A DNA stretch of 64,000 nucleotides from positions 7,417,671 through 7,481,670 of the forward strand of contig NW_006921533.1 in assembly GCF_000340215.1 (NCBI RefSeq), written 5' to 3'. Below the pieces are notes generated by a model. That model searched no databases, was not told the origin of the DNA, and saw only the letters and a program-made list of their open reading frames with translations. Position numbers and translations under genes: made by a program. Positions 11,669 to 21,640 of the stretch are shown here, piece after piece. The stretch is from Pseudocercospora fijiensis CIRAD86 (Eukaryota; Ascomycota; Dothideomycetes; Mycosphaerellales; Mycosphaerellaceae). The stretch's first letter is position 1. Every line of letters starts with the position of its first letter.

Positions 11669-13524
11669 ATGGTCTTGCCCGTCACTGATCCTACCAAGTC
11701 TTACTGGATAGAAGCAGCCGAGTCTGAACTGCGAGACTTCAGATCGAGCGAAGAGCTTCCTCAAGAGAGCGATGTAGTCATTGTTGGCAGCGGATATGCC
11801 GGCGCATCGACAGCCTACTGGATACACAAGGTACATCAGACGAAGCTACGAAGAATCCACGCCTTAGCTAAGCACAAGTACAGTCCACAGAAAAGCAGGC
11901 AGTGCAGCCCCGAATGGTACTGCTGGAGGCGAGAAACATATGCGGAGCCGCGACTGGTCGAAATGGTAAGTCTGCAGCGAGAAAGTGGCAGAAAAGACTA
12001 GGCTGAACGAGTTGCCAGGTGGCCAGCTGAGACCTCATGCGTACTCTCGATACGTGCCATGGAAAGAACGATTCGGAGCCGATGGCGCTATGGAGCTCAT
12101 CAGACACGAAATGGCACATCTCGACGCATTCCAAGATCTTGCAGACGAAGAGGGCTTCGCAGAGGACGTGTGCTTGAAGTTTGGCGAGACGTTTGATGCT
12201 GCGATGACTGACGAGGCTCGGACACGACTGAAGGGTTGTCTTGATGCCATGAAAGCTGACCACGGCGAGGATGATGAGATTGTGAAGCTCTGCCGAGTCA
12301 TCGATGATCCTGAAGAAGCTACCGCGTTTTCGCAGATGAAGAATACTCTGGCTGCTGTCGTTCATCCTGCGGGTCAAATGTGAGTCTCGGCCAGGCAGAC
12401 TTGGTCACATCGCGATTGCTGATGGAACCACCGCAGCTGGCCATATAAGTTCGTGCACGCTCTGCTTCGCATTGTACTGAATGCAGGAAACCTAGATCTG
12501 CACGCACACACACCAGCGCAAAAGATCTCGGATCGGGACGCGAACGGCTGGATCACCGTCACTACCGATAGAGGAGACATTCGCACCAAAGCGGTTGTGC
12601 ACACCACCAACAGATGGGCCTCTTACTTGTTGCCCGAGTTTCAAAAACTCATTCTCGGCGATCGAGCCACAATCGCTGCGATCAAAGCGCCTGAAGGCTT
12701 TATCAAGCATACTGGTGCACAGCATTGGGATGCTTCTGTAAATGTGAGTCTTCACTCGACATTGCATGGAGACGTCTAACATCGACAGAACTACCATCTG
12801 CAACTCCCACCACCTTATAATACCATCATCCTCGGAGGAGGAAGACAATTCCTCTGCCATCGACCTGAAGACAGCTTCCCAAACGATGAAGAAAACAAGC
12901 AAGTCTCAGGCATTGCAGAATTCTTTCAGACCTGGCCTGCTTCTGATGTTGTAGGCTGGGAAGGTCCAGATCCTGCTGGACTTGAGAGGGATTTGGATGA
13001 GGGTGGTTGCTGGACAGGCAGTAAGTCCCAAACATCTCTTCAGAATTCCGAGATATGTGTTGACCAAATCTGCAGTCGAAACATCAAGCATCGATTCGTT
13101 CCCTTTCGTTGGTGCTGTACCGAATCGCGAAGGTCATTTCATCGCAGCAGGATTTGCTGGGCATGGTGAGTCGAACACGCAGAACATTCATAATGTTCTA
13201 ATCAAGCTGACTTCTCTAGGCATGCCTCGCATCCTGCTCAGCGCCGCACACATCACGCCTCTGATCCTAGACTTCCTCAAGGTCCAGCATAAGATGCCTG
13301 AGATGACTACAAAATACCCTTCTCTGCCTAAACCTTTCCACGCCACGCCAGAGCGAGTGCTGCATCTGGTCGAAACTGCTTCTGTCGAAGCGAAGGTGGA
13401 AGCTTACAGGAAGTCATGCGAAGAGAGTGCTCAAAAGCCCTTCTGTAATGATGAGAGAAGTCGGAAAGCATTGCGAGTTTTGCCGAGTAGTGATTCCGCG
13501 ATTGAGCTTGGTAGGGCTGTATGA
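11669..13524 (+). CDS. FAD-dependent oxidoreductase (DAO family), 7 exons
   Basis: Exons 11669-11830, 11884-11965, 12019-12379, 12437-12743, 12789-13020, 13076-13165 and 13220-13524 join to 512 codons plus the stop TGA. The six introns are 45-57 bp with GT..AG ends, and phases agree at every join. The N-terminus carries the dinucleotide-binding motif VVIVGSGYAGAS (residues 37-48), followed by an ARNICG..TGRNGGQLRPH block and, near the C-terminus, SSIDSFPFVG and AAGFAGHGM, the layout of D-amino-acid-oxidase-fold enzymes of the DAO family (PF01266). Fungal members resemble gamma-glutamylputrescine or sarcosine oxidases and oxidise C-N bonds with O2. The true substrate cannot be read from sequence. 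No signal peptide is seen, so it is probably cytosolic. An in-frame extension to 11633 lacks an ATG, so the ATG at 11669 is chosen. Confidence 0.9.
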
Positions 13525-13774
13525 TGCTAGCTAGATAAGGAAAATTCAAAGATCTGTTCCCGTCATATCCCAGTGGAACGGACTGATTGAGCTTATTTCG
13601 AGCTGCACGGCATGTTTTGGGCTGAGGAATGAATAACAAGTCATACAAAATTACCACTCGAAAGCATATCTGCTTAAGTCTTCATGCCTCAGCCCGTGCT
13701 CACATCCTTTAGACGACCGCGCAAACAAATTTACTGCCCCAATCCTCAAACTCATATCGCAGATCAAAATCACA

Positions 13775-14104
13775 ATGCATCACCTCCTCACTCTCCTCCT
13801 CCTAACAACCCAAAGCTACGCAGCCGGTGAGGAAGCATCCAACCAAGCTCACCCGCATTCCTCGCACTCACACTTTCATACAGTCATCACAATCACAGAA
13901 GGCACACCATGTTCAGCATCTGCCGCACCAACATCAACCTACAACTTCTCTCCAATCGGGACGTGTGGCCCACAAGTCGGATTCAGATGCTACGGTGCTC
14001 CGGCAGGGAGTTGTTGTAGCGAGTACGGATACTGTGGGAGTGGAGCACAATATTGTGGTGCGGGATGTCAAGCTGGGTTTGGAGATTGTGATGCATCTGC
14101 GTAG
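13775..14104 (+). CDS. small secreted protein with hevein-type chitin-binding domain
   Basis: A single exon of 109 residues. Residues 1-17 (MHHLLTLLLLTTQSYAA) form a typical secretion signal. A His/Ser-rich linker follows (about 18-60), then one chitin-binding type-1 (hevein, PF00187) domain at 64-105 with all eight cysteines (64, 72, 80, 81, 87, 94, 98, 105) and the CCSEYGYCG core whose Ser and aromatic residues contact N-acetylglucosamine. An extra Cys at 46 is unpaired. Small secreted proteins with chitin-binding modules can shield fungal walls or mask chitin fragments, which makes this an effector candidate, but function is inference. It lies 60 bp from the convergent UNC93-like gene. No intron is needed. 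Confidence 0.85.
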   Translation: MHHLLTLLLLTTQSYAAGEEASNQAHPHSSHSHFHTVITITEGTPCSASAAPTSTYNFSPIGTCGPQVGFRCYGAPAGSCCSEYGYCGSGAQYCGAGCQAGFGDCDASA

Positions 14105-14165
14105 AATGGCTTTAGAAGTTTCTCTGTGACATATTTCTGTATCTTAATCTTCGACTGCGCCGCGG

Positions 14166-15952
14166 CTAATCGGTCTGCTTGTTCGGCACGACCTCTTCGG
14201 TCTCTGCGGTCTCGCGATTTTCTGCAACGTCAGCGGCCGCGACCAATCTGATGAGGAGGACCATGCATGGCATGACTAGGACGAGAAGGGCTGCGTTGAT
14301 GTAGAAAGGGAAATGTGTTCCGGCAATGGAGTTGATGCCGTATGATACAGCTTGACCGGATGTTTCGAAAGCTCTGAAAAGACCACCGATTCGTGCTGAG
14401 CCTTCGACGTCGGTGGAGAGTTCTCCCAGGATCCAGTATAAGGAGAGCTGAGTCCAGTAGCCCGTCACGAAGATGATGAGGTAGGGTAAGTAGGCTTCTG
14501 CCCATCGTCTCGTGTTGCTTTGGAAACGTCAGCGATATCCTAGAGCGTGCTGAAAGAACCATCTTCGCTTACAGGCCGTAGTCTAGAGCAGCTTTGCCAT
14601 TACCAAACTTTCCGTATTCGATACCAATCCAAATGAAGCAGACGATGTGGGGCAGACACCACATGAGGAATGCTGTCCAAGCTCTTCGGCGTCGTGACCA
14701 GTGCTTCATGTCGAGGAGTCGACCATAGCCAATGACGAGAGGAATGACGCAGGATGCTATATGCTGTCAGAAGCTCTCACGTGTAGCGGGACGAATCCGA
14801 CTTACGGACGAGGAGCGAGGACAATGCTCGAGCTCTTACGGAGAAATGTGTTGAGAGATATGTTCCCATCGTTCCGCCGTAGAAGAAAGAGTAGAACGAA
14901 GGCAAAAAGACGAGCCAAGTCTAACGAAGTCAGTACAATCTCAGCTCGTCCATCTCAAATAATGCGCGGCCTACCTTTTTATAGGTGAAGTATTTTCCAA
15001 GCTCTTGGAGCTCCTGTTTCCAGGTAATATTGCCTGACATCGGAACTTTGCTGCCATCTCGTCGTCGCACACGTTTGGTAGGCGATAGAAGGAAAGCCCA
15101 GATGACACCAGTGCACTCTGCTCAGCGTCAGTGACCGGCGTGGGGGAATAGCAATGAGAATTCCGACTCACCAAATCCAACAAAGATTAGATAAGTTGCC
15201 CAAGCAATACCACCTGCGGAAGAGTGCTCGCTATTTGTAGCAAAGTTGATCGCGCCTCCAATCACGCTTCCACTGTTCCTCATGGCTGCCCAGATTCCCA
15301 AGTAGAAGCCTCGGTCGTCTTGTTTGGGATATGACAGCATTGCAGTGGTCTCGGCGACATACAAGAAGCCACCGCCGATACCACCGATGATCTGATTCCT
15401 GGTCAGTCATGTTCTCAAGACCAGCCTCGCAAGTTTTGCGTACCTGAGAAGTCAGCAAATACGAGTCGATGCCGAATTTGGCGTTAGAATAGTAGGCAGA
15501 GCCTGTAAGCGGGAAGACGACTGCAGCGATCATGCAAGACCATTTGATTCCAAATTTGTTGATGAGTGGACCACCGAAGAGCGTAGTCAGGCAGCCCATC
15601 GTATAATTCAGCGAGTTTGCCAGATTCGCCAGCCATGGTGTTTTCAGTCCACCTCCGCCCAAATTGGTGATCGCATCTTGCATGGCCGGGCCTACGAGGG
15701 AAAGACTGCGATCTAATTAGCACATTGCACGTCCTCGCGCGGAAAATGTTGCTAGACGTACGCTCCAAACAATATCATCTGGAACAGAACACTTCTGTAA
15801 AAGTTCCTGAAGTTCCATGGCCGCAGGTAGCCACAGTCGACAGCTTCAGCCTGCGATCCAACAGCAATATCTGCAGAAGGGTTCTCGACATCATTGTCGT
15901 CAATGGGCTTGGTCCCAACAATGGATGCCGAATTCTTGTTATCCTCAGACAT
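14166..15952 (-). CDS. UNC93-like major facilitator transporter, 7 exons
   Basis: Exons 15952-15762, 15705-15444, 15391-15172, 15117-14975, 14920-14806, 14756-14573 and 14517-14166 join in frame to 488 codons plus TAG. All introns are 49-56 bp with GT..AG ends. A soluble N-terminal tail ends in AVDCGYLRPWNFRNFYRS, followed by about a dozen hydrophobic segments and the family signatures GPAMQDAITNLGGGG, LANSLNYTMG and GGIGGGFLYVAETTAML. These match the fungal UNC-93 family (PF05978), plasma-membrane proteins of the MFS fold with no agreed substrate. The C-terminus is acidic and cytosolic. The initiator is the ATG at 15952; a GTG two codons upstream is not a likely start. The gene is convergent with the hevein-domain gene. 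Confidence 0.92.
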
Positions 15953-16907
15953 GGCCACCGCTATACCTAAGAAAGCGGCTGGGGAGAATTAGCAAAGACC
16001 TGCCACGACCTACAATATATTTTCGGAACCTCCTTCGGTATGGAGTGTCGACTGCGGAGACTTTGCAATTCGGCCATGTCTTGCCCGGAGTCCCATGCAC
16101 GCAGGCGATACCGATAGCGCAAGTCCTGCACGCCCGTCGCCAACTCCTCACTTCTACCGCAAACTATTCTCTTAGATCTGCTCTGCATAACGTTAGATTG
16201 GCCGATCGTTTAGTGGCAGGAGAGTTGTGGACACCGCATTCGATAAGACCGGGCCGGCGTTCAACAATCCTCCTATCAGCACAGTAGGCGTAGATCTTGG
16301 GTTGCACGTCGGCCTTTGATCGTAGCATTTCTTTCTTGTATTTGAGCCAAGACTTTGGTTCGGCATTGCCACTATTAGCCTGATTGCGGCCATGATACGA
16401 TGTGCACAACCTCCATTTCTCAGGGGCTGTAAACCCACAACACTATTCTAGGTTGAGGTGTCGTGTGGCAACCGGTTGATGTTCAGGTACGACTAGAAGG
16501 TCGGGATTCTGAGACCTGGCGTCCAGACCGGGGAGGTAGATATTACGCCATATGGATGAATGTCTAGGACCAGATGTGAAGCGTCAAGGAGATGGAAGAA
16601 AACATTACAAGCGCGCGCAAGGTTCGCGTTTGGAGGATGACTCAGCAGTATTTTGGTTGACCTCTCCCCTATCGGACGACAACTGCTATACAGTTACACC
16701 AATGGATAGTGCGTGTTCAAGGATTCTGCTGCTGAATGATATCAAAGAATTCAAGCGTGTTCGTTCGTTGTGGCGAGTACTTGTATTATTGGATGTAAAG
16801 AGGAAGGAAGCTCAGGAGCGAATGAAACGAGGCAGGAACAGATTCTTCTCACAATGCGTACACTGTCTTCCTTCTCCCGCCGTGCCTCTCTCCTTGTCTC
16901 GCACCCT
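15953..16907. other. intergenic, 955 bp
   Basis: Holds the promoter of the UNC93-like gene and the 3' flank of the amidohydrolase gene, both on the minus strand. No RIP footprint and no recognisable coding or repeat feature. The open frames here lack family resemblance. Confidence 0.5.
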
Positions 16908-18206
16908 TCACTTCCTCCCCAAAAACGTCAACGCGCCAACAACATAAGCATCCACCCCAGTCGTCAACGTAGGCTGAATTGCAGGCGCAAAAAGTCCGGA
17001 ATGATTGACCGGAATGCTCTCACTCAACCTATCTTCCTTTTCCGCCTGATCCCACTTCTCATGCGGCGTTCCTCCATACATGAAAAAACAACAAGGTCTA
17101 TCAACCGCTGTCCCGAGAATCGAGAAATCTTCTGACCCACTCAACTTATCACAACAAGAATTGAACCCGGAAGCATTGTCTTTAATACTCGGGAAATGCG
17201 CCGAGAAAGATTCCGCGAGTTTTTTCGTGGTGGCTTCGTCATTGATAGTGAGTGGGAAGTTCCTAGTGATTTGGATCGTGGGTTCCTTGACCGCATTCGA
17301 AGCCAGAGATTCTGCTTTCACGATTCTGCGGACAGAAGCTAAGACCTTTTCTCGGGTTTTGGCATTTACTGCTCGAACGTCGACTGCGATGCGGGCATCG
17401 TCTACTACAACGTTTTCTGCGTCTCCGGCCTGGATACTGGCCACTGTCACAACTGCTGTGTCAAAGGCGTCGACTTCTCGGGATACAATGGTTTGGAGTT
17501 TCATAATTGTGGAGGCGGCCATTACGACGGGGTCGACGAGCCGGTCTGGCATTGAGGCGTGACCACCGCGGCCGTGGAGAGTGATGCGCATAGAGTCCGC
17601 AGATGTGGCAATCAGGCCGGGACGTGTGCCGAGCAGTCCTGCTCGCCAGGGTACGACGTGGCCTCCCAGGCAGACGTCTGGGATTGGGACATTGTGCTTC
17701 TTTGGGTCGTACATCCCATCGTCGACCATGGCTCTTGCTCCAGTACCTCGTTCTTCGGCTGGTTGAAAGGCTAGAAGGAGAGTACCCGACCATGAGTCCT
17801 TGGCCGAGACAAGAGTTTGTGCGGCAGCAAGCAGAGACGTAATGTGCATGTCGTGTCCGCAAGCGTGCATTACAGGTTTCTCAACGCCGTCGGCATCACG
17901 CATGCGCTTCTTGGAAGCATATTCCAGACCGGTGCGCTCTTCCACTGGCAGAGCATCAAAGTCGGCGCGTAGAAGCACAGTGGGACCAGAGCCGTTGTAG
18001 AACAGAGCTGCAATTCCGTGACCGCCAATGTTGGCTCGAATATCAAAGTCGGATGATATCTTCTCGCGCAGATAGTTGCAAATATGTGCTGCGGTTTCAC
18101 TCTCCTGGTTTGATAGCTCAGGGTTGGCATGATAGTACTTGTACAGTTCCTCATATTCCGCCAGATCCGGGCGATGCTTGTTGACGAGGTCCGAGATGGA
18201 AGCCAT
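16908..18206 (-). CDS. M20D-family amidohydrolase (aminoacylase/hippurate hydrolase-like)
   Basis: An uninterrupted 432-residue frame from the ATG at 18206. The frame stays open to 18302, but the extra 32 residues are low-complexity and not conserved-looking. Metal-binding motifs of M20 peptidases are in order: LRADFDALPVEE (79-90), MHACGHDMH (113-121, Cys and His as metal ligands), PAEERGTGA (149-157, with the catalytic Glu), GGHVVPW, GRGGHASMP in the dimerisation domain, and a C-terminal SGSEDF. The family hydrolyses amide bonds of N-acyl amino acids such as hippurate or IAA conjugates in the cytosol using two divalent metal ions. The substrate is not predictable. The downstream neighbour 0.95 kb away is the UNC93-like transporter on the same strand. 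Confidence 0.92.
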   Translation of the reverse strand: MASISDLVNKHRPDLAEYEELYKYYHANPELSNQESETAAHICNYLREKISSDFDIRANIGGHGIAALFYNGSGPTVLLRADFDALPVEERTGLEYASKKRMRDADGVEKPVMHACGHDMHITSLLAAAQTLVSAKDSWSGTLLLAFQPAEERGTGARAMVDDGMYDPKKHNVPIPDVCLGGHVVPWRAGLLGTRPGLIATSADSMRITLHGRGGHASMPDRLVDPVVMAASTIMKLQTIVSREVDAFDTAVVTVASIQAGDAENVVVDDARIAVDVRAVNAKTREKVLASVRRIVKAESLASNAVKEPTIQITRNFPLTINDEATTKKLAESFSAHFPSIKDNASGFNSCCDKLSGSEDFSILGTAVDRPCCFFMYGGTPHEKWDQAEKEDRLSESIPVNHSGLFAPAIQPTLTTGVDAYVVGALTFLGRK

Positions 18207-18559
18207 TGTTATCAGTAATGTCAGTAGTAGAGGTCGTTGACAAGGAAAGTTGGGGATGAGAGTGCAAGTAGAGTGATTAGAATACCTACTGAAATTACTC
18301 AATGCTCAAGCTGAACATGTGCGGTGGACGACGGGTCGGCTGCTGCGGCGAAAAGGCCGATTTGCGGAGCCTACGAGCTCCACCTCGTAAAGCAGAGATC
18401 CTTCAGAAACAAATGGCGCCGTTTGTTTACGAGCACACCGACGAGCGTAAAAGATGGAAGCCAATGCCTGAAGCTGAATATTGGAGCCGATGCGCCCTAG
18501 CGTCCACAAGCGCAATGCGGCATCCTCCCATTTGCGATGCCCGAACAGGATCGTTCTCG

Positions 18560-19909
18560 TCAGTCTGCCACAGCTTCTTCAGCTGGAGCAGCTTTCGACC
18601 AAGGTTGTCGGAATTCGAGCAAATCACGCTGGCCGAAGATATCACCTATAACAACCAGAATCATATCAAGTGTGGCCAGCGTGTTCTCCGAGGCAACGGC
18701 GTGAAACCTCCTGGGCTGGTCCGAATGTGAGGAGGATGACTGTGCTGTAGCCTTGATAGCAACTCCATCGGTGTCGTACTCGGTCGAAATCTCTGCGCTG
18801 CCGTTGGCTTCATTACCAACAGCCTCACCTTGCTGCAAAGTCTCAAGCTGAGCCGCGGCTTCAGGATTGCTGAAGTGTAGTTGCAAGAAAATGGCTTTTT
18901 TGCCCAACTCACGCAAAGGGTATACTTGATCATTGCTCATGCTGCCGACATCGTCCAGCCTTGCGAGAAGTGACCAAACCCAAGCACTGGTGACGTTTCT
19001 CAGATTCCTTCCCTTGATCAAATACGTTTTCTGCAGCAGAGCCAGAAGGTTGAAGACGGAATCTTGGTCAAGGGATTGTAGTTGCGCGGCTTTCGGTGGT
19101 TTCGAGCTCAGCAGACGATGCCATTCGGCGTAAGCTTTGTTGTTACCTTGCGGGAAAGAGATTGGGTGATGCTCGCCAAGTGCTGCAACCTTTTCTGCTG
19201 AGGGGAGAATGTGTAGCTGGTCGCGTTGAATGTAGAATCTGTCCTTGAGCGATTCCGTGAACGCTCTTTGTGGGTCTAAGGTGTCGTCTTCTGCAGTAGC
19301 CACAGGCGCGACAGGCCGGCCGATGTACGTGCCATCTTCGACCATATACCCATCTTCATCAGTTTCCTCTTCTGGTTCGTGCTGAGCTTCGTCAAGCTGA
19401 GTGATGTCTGGATGTGAGGCAGAGAGAATCTCGGGTATAGCCTGCCGCTCGTTCTTAACGGTACGGAGATACGCCATGGCTTCTTCTGTTGTGCTATCAT
19501 AGCCGTCATCTTCGTTCTCCATCCCGACTGCCGTATATTGATTCGTCTCGTGGTTCTTGCGCGCATCGTTCCGCCAACCTTCGGATGGTCGTGATGGAGT
19601 TTCTTCTTCCTCCCCTACAGCTTCGCCTTCTGCTGCCTCTGCCGTCGCGAGATGTGTCTCCGTCTGCTCTGTGCCTTCTGGCTGCGCGCCGAGCCCGACT
19701 TCGCTATCGCTGTCTGGGTATTCTGTCATCTGATAGTTGGCGATGTTGCGACCTTCGAGCTCTGCCTGAACAGCGACATCCTGGTGCTCGGTGATTTCCT
19801 CAGGCTCATCATCGTCCGACCCGTAGCTCAACAAGACCCGCTTATTTGGATTGTATGCAGACTCTGGGCCGGCTTTGGGTCGATCGCGTTCTCGTCTGCG
19901 CTTCGGCAT
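18560..19909 (-). CDS. Gemin2/SIP1-like protein
   Basis: A single exon of 449 residues. The N-terminus is basic (MPKRRRERDRPK), followed by YNPNKRVLLSYGSDD, a short motif typical of fungal SIP1 proteins, then a long acidic low-complexity part (about 40-200). The C-terminal half has the helical SIP1 domain (PF04938) with HPISFPQGNNKAYAEWHRLL, TSAWVWSLLARLDDVG, RELGKKAIFLQL and LDMILVVIGDIFGQRDLLEF. Gemin2 homologues (Brr1 in budding yeast) help load Sm proteins on snRNAs in spliceosome biogenesis. It lies 353 bp upstream of the amidohydrolase on the same strand, with its 5' flank close to the RIP-mutated block. Confidence 0.85.
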   Translation of the reverse strand: MPKRRRERDRPKAGPESAYNPNKRVLLSYGSDDDEPEEITEHQDVAVQAELEGRNIANYQMTEYPDSDSEVGLGAQPEGTEQTETHLATAEAAEGEAVGEEEETPSRPSEGWRNDARKNHETNQYTAVGMENEDDGYDSTTEEAMAYLRTVKNERQAIPEILSASHPDITQLDEAQHEPEEETDEDGYMVEDGTYIGRPVAPVATAEDDTLDPQRAFTESLKDRFYIQRDQLHILPSAEKVAALGEHHPISFPQGNNKAYAEWHRLLSSKPPKAAQLQSLDQDSVFNLLALLQKTYLIKGRNLRNVTSAWVWSLLARLDDVGSMSNDQVYPLRELGKKAIFLQLHFSNPEAAAQLETLQQGEAVGNEANGSAEISTEYDTDGVAIKATAQSSSSHSDQPRRFHAVASENTLATLDMILVVIGDIFGQRDLLEFRQPWSKAAPAEEAVAD

Positions 19910-20085
19910 TGTTGTGGTATATCTGGGAGCTGAGGTCGTGGTCCATCAATGTCTTTGAGAATCAAGGTTGGGTGTCTTGGCGGACGGAGACTTTCAGCCA
20001 TCCTACTATCGTTTGCCTAAAACCTGTCAGTGCCGGTGCGGGGAGAACCCTGCACCTCCGAGAGAGGAACTATACCGCCATTTTT
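19910..20085. promoter_or_regulatory. 5' flank of the Gemin2-like gene, abutting repeat DNA
   Basis: About 170 bp of unmutated sequence separates the ATG at 19909 from the start of CpA-depleted DNA at about 20080. If transcription starts in this interval, the promoter is almost at the repeat boundary. No TATA box was identified. Confidence 0.4.
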
Positions 20086-20869
20086 TGGTAGTTTTTTAAT
20101 TATTTCTCCTCCTTCTAATACATAGAATCCTCTAGTATATCGTAGATACCGTATCGTCGGTATTTTAGTAATATAGACCCTTTAGACTCGTAATAGAGCG
20201 ACCTATACCTATACCTTCTAGACTAGCTCGCTATAGTAGTAAAAGCTAAGACTTCGCGCGTTAGTACTATAGTAATAGACAAGCCTAGCTAGCCTATATA
20301 GTAGAGCCGAGCCCTACTACTAGCGCCGTAGCTACTAGTACTATAGCTATTAACGCTAGGCCTATTACGCTATAGATCTAAATACGTACTAGCGGCTAAG
20401 GATAAGCTCGCGCCGCCTATACCTAAGAATAAGGCAAAAGCGCCTACTCTATAGATACTACTAATATCTATAGCTTTAGTATCCGACTTGCCGCTACTTA
20501 AGATCCTAACGTAGGCTATAGATACGCGCTCGGCTAAGGCTAGCCTAGCTAAGGCGACTAGTATACGCAAGCCTACTATCCCGTCTAAGCGTAAGGCCGA
20601 TAGCGACTTGTTTATAAAAAAGAAGATATATAAATTATAGGGCTTTACTAAAGGCAAGTCTACTAAAGCTAAGGCTACTAGCTCTAAGACTAAATCGGAA
20701 CTAATAGACTCTAACGAGTAAGACTATAACTAGTAGACTCTAGTAAATTATATAATATAAATACGAGTAGTAAGGAAAATAGAAGAAATAGGAAGAAGTA
20801 TATTACTATATATAAGAAGAGGCTTAGCTATCCTAGTATACTAGCCTTTATTCTATCGAACGGGAGTAC
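20086..20869 (+). other. RIP-mutated coding-like sequence, unidentified
   Basis: CpA/TpG are nearly absent. On the plus strand, reading TAG/TAA as Gln/Trp gives a Lys/Ala/Thr/Ser-rich frame from about 20260 to 20860 (for example SKRKADSDLF near 20590). I do not recognise a family. It may belong to the same degraded element as 21640-23237 or to a separate one. Confidence 0.35.
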
Positions 20870-20977
20870 TATTACGGTAGGCACGGGACGCTAGCCTAGT
20901 ATATACTTCCGTAGTACCGTAGATACTTCTATAATACTATACTATTATAGACCTACTAATTCGTCCCTCGCGTAATA
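20870..20977 (+). repeat. solo LTR related to element F
   Basis: Begins TATTACGGTAGG and ends CTCGCGTAATA. It matches the 114-bp LTR at 52670-52783 along its length (shared blocks CCGTAGATACTT and AATACTATACTAT). No gag or pol follows, so this is a solo LTR or a fragment. The flanks (AGTAC left, GTAAT right) are not a clean duplication. Confidence 0.7.
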
Positions 20978-21640
20978 GTAATAGTATTCCTTTTATATTA
21001 TATCGGTATTAGGTTAATAATAGTAGGACGTCTCGATACTACTAAGGTCTCTTTAGTAGTACTATTATATTAGTAGTCTAGCTTTCGCTCTAGGCGAGGA
21101 CTATAATCGTTTCTTCGTAACTATATATATACCTATACCTTTAAATAAATAAAGACAGCCCTACCTTTAGCTCTAGAAAGTATAGGTAGGACTAGTAGGT
21201 TATAGGTAGAGATATATCGTTATAGAAACTTTTTTACCGATCGCGACGATCCTATCGATAGGATCGCTTAGGATTCTTAGGATCCTTAGGATCGTACGTT
21301 AAAGATCTTATCTAATAGGATCGTCGTAATCTAGAAATTCTAGCAAATCTAATCGTAGTTAGAATTTTATTCTTTACCGTCCGACTCGTATATCGAGTCG
21401 GGCTCGAGTCGTCGTAGATACTAGTACTAGTATTTAAATTATATTTTCTATCGGATCTATATATTATACGATTGTTGCTTCTACTAATATCTAACGTTTA
21501 TACGCATACTTAGGTAACTACTAGCATTTATATATGTCTACTACGTATACTAAGTTAGTACCGACTTAGCGACCGACTCGTATAGTATTAATAGATTTCG
21601 TTATATTATATAGGGCATCTATTTATTACAGTTAATAAGA
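20978..21640. other. RIP-mutated spacer with palindromic cluster
   Basis: No family recognised. At 21247-21266 there is a perfect 20-bp palindrome (CGATCCTATC and its complement). TTAGGAT recurs three times just after it, and CGACGATCCTAT (about 21244) is repeated inverted as ATAGGATCGTCG (about 21317), so the segment could form a hairpin with a loop of about 60 bases. Confidence 0.5.

Noticed and set aside
15967..16438. Several 70-156-residue frames upstream of the UNC93-like gene
   Set aside because: Overlapping on both strands, no start context, intron signals or family likeness; treated as intergenic.
16552..17135. Two plus-strand frames opposite and beyond the amidohydrolase 3' end
   Set aside because: Low-complexity Arg/Ser-rich translations; no domain and partly antisense to a clear gene.
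18206..18302. Upstream start for the amidohydrolase adding 32 residues
   Set aside because: Family members start near the downstream Met, and the extension is low-complexity, not a clear signal peptide.
20370..20657. 95-residue minus-strand hydrophobic frame
   Set aside because: Lies in RIP-mutated DNA where the plus strand reads better; likely chance.
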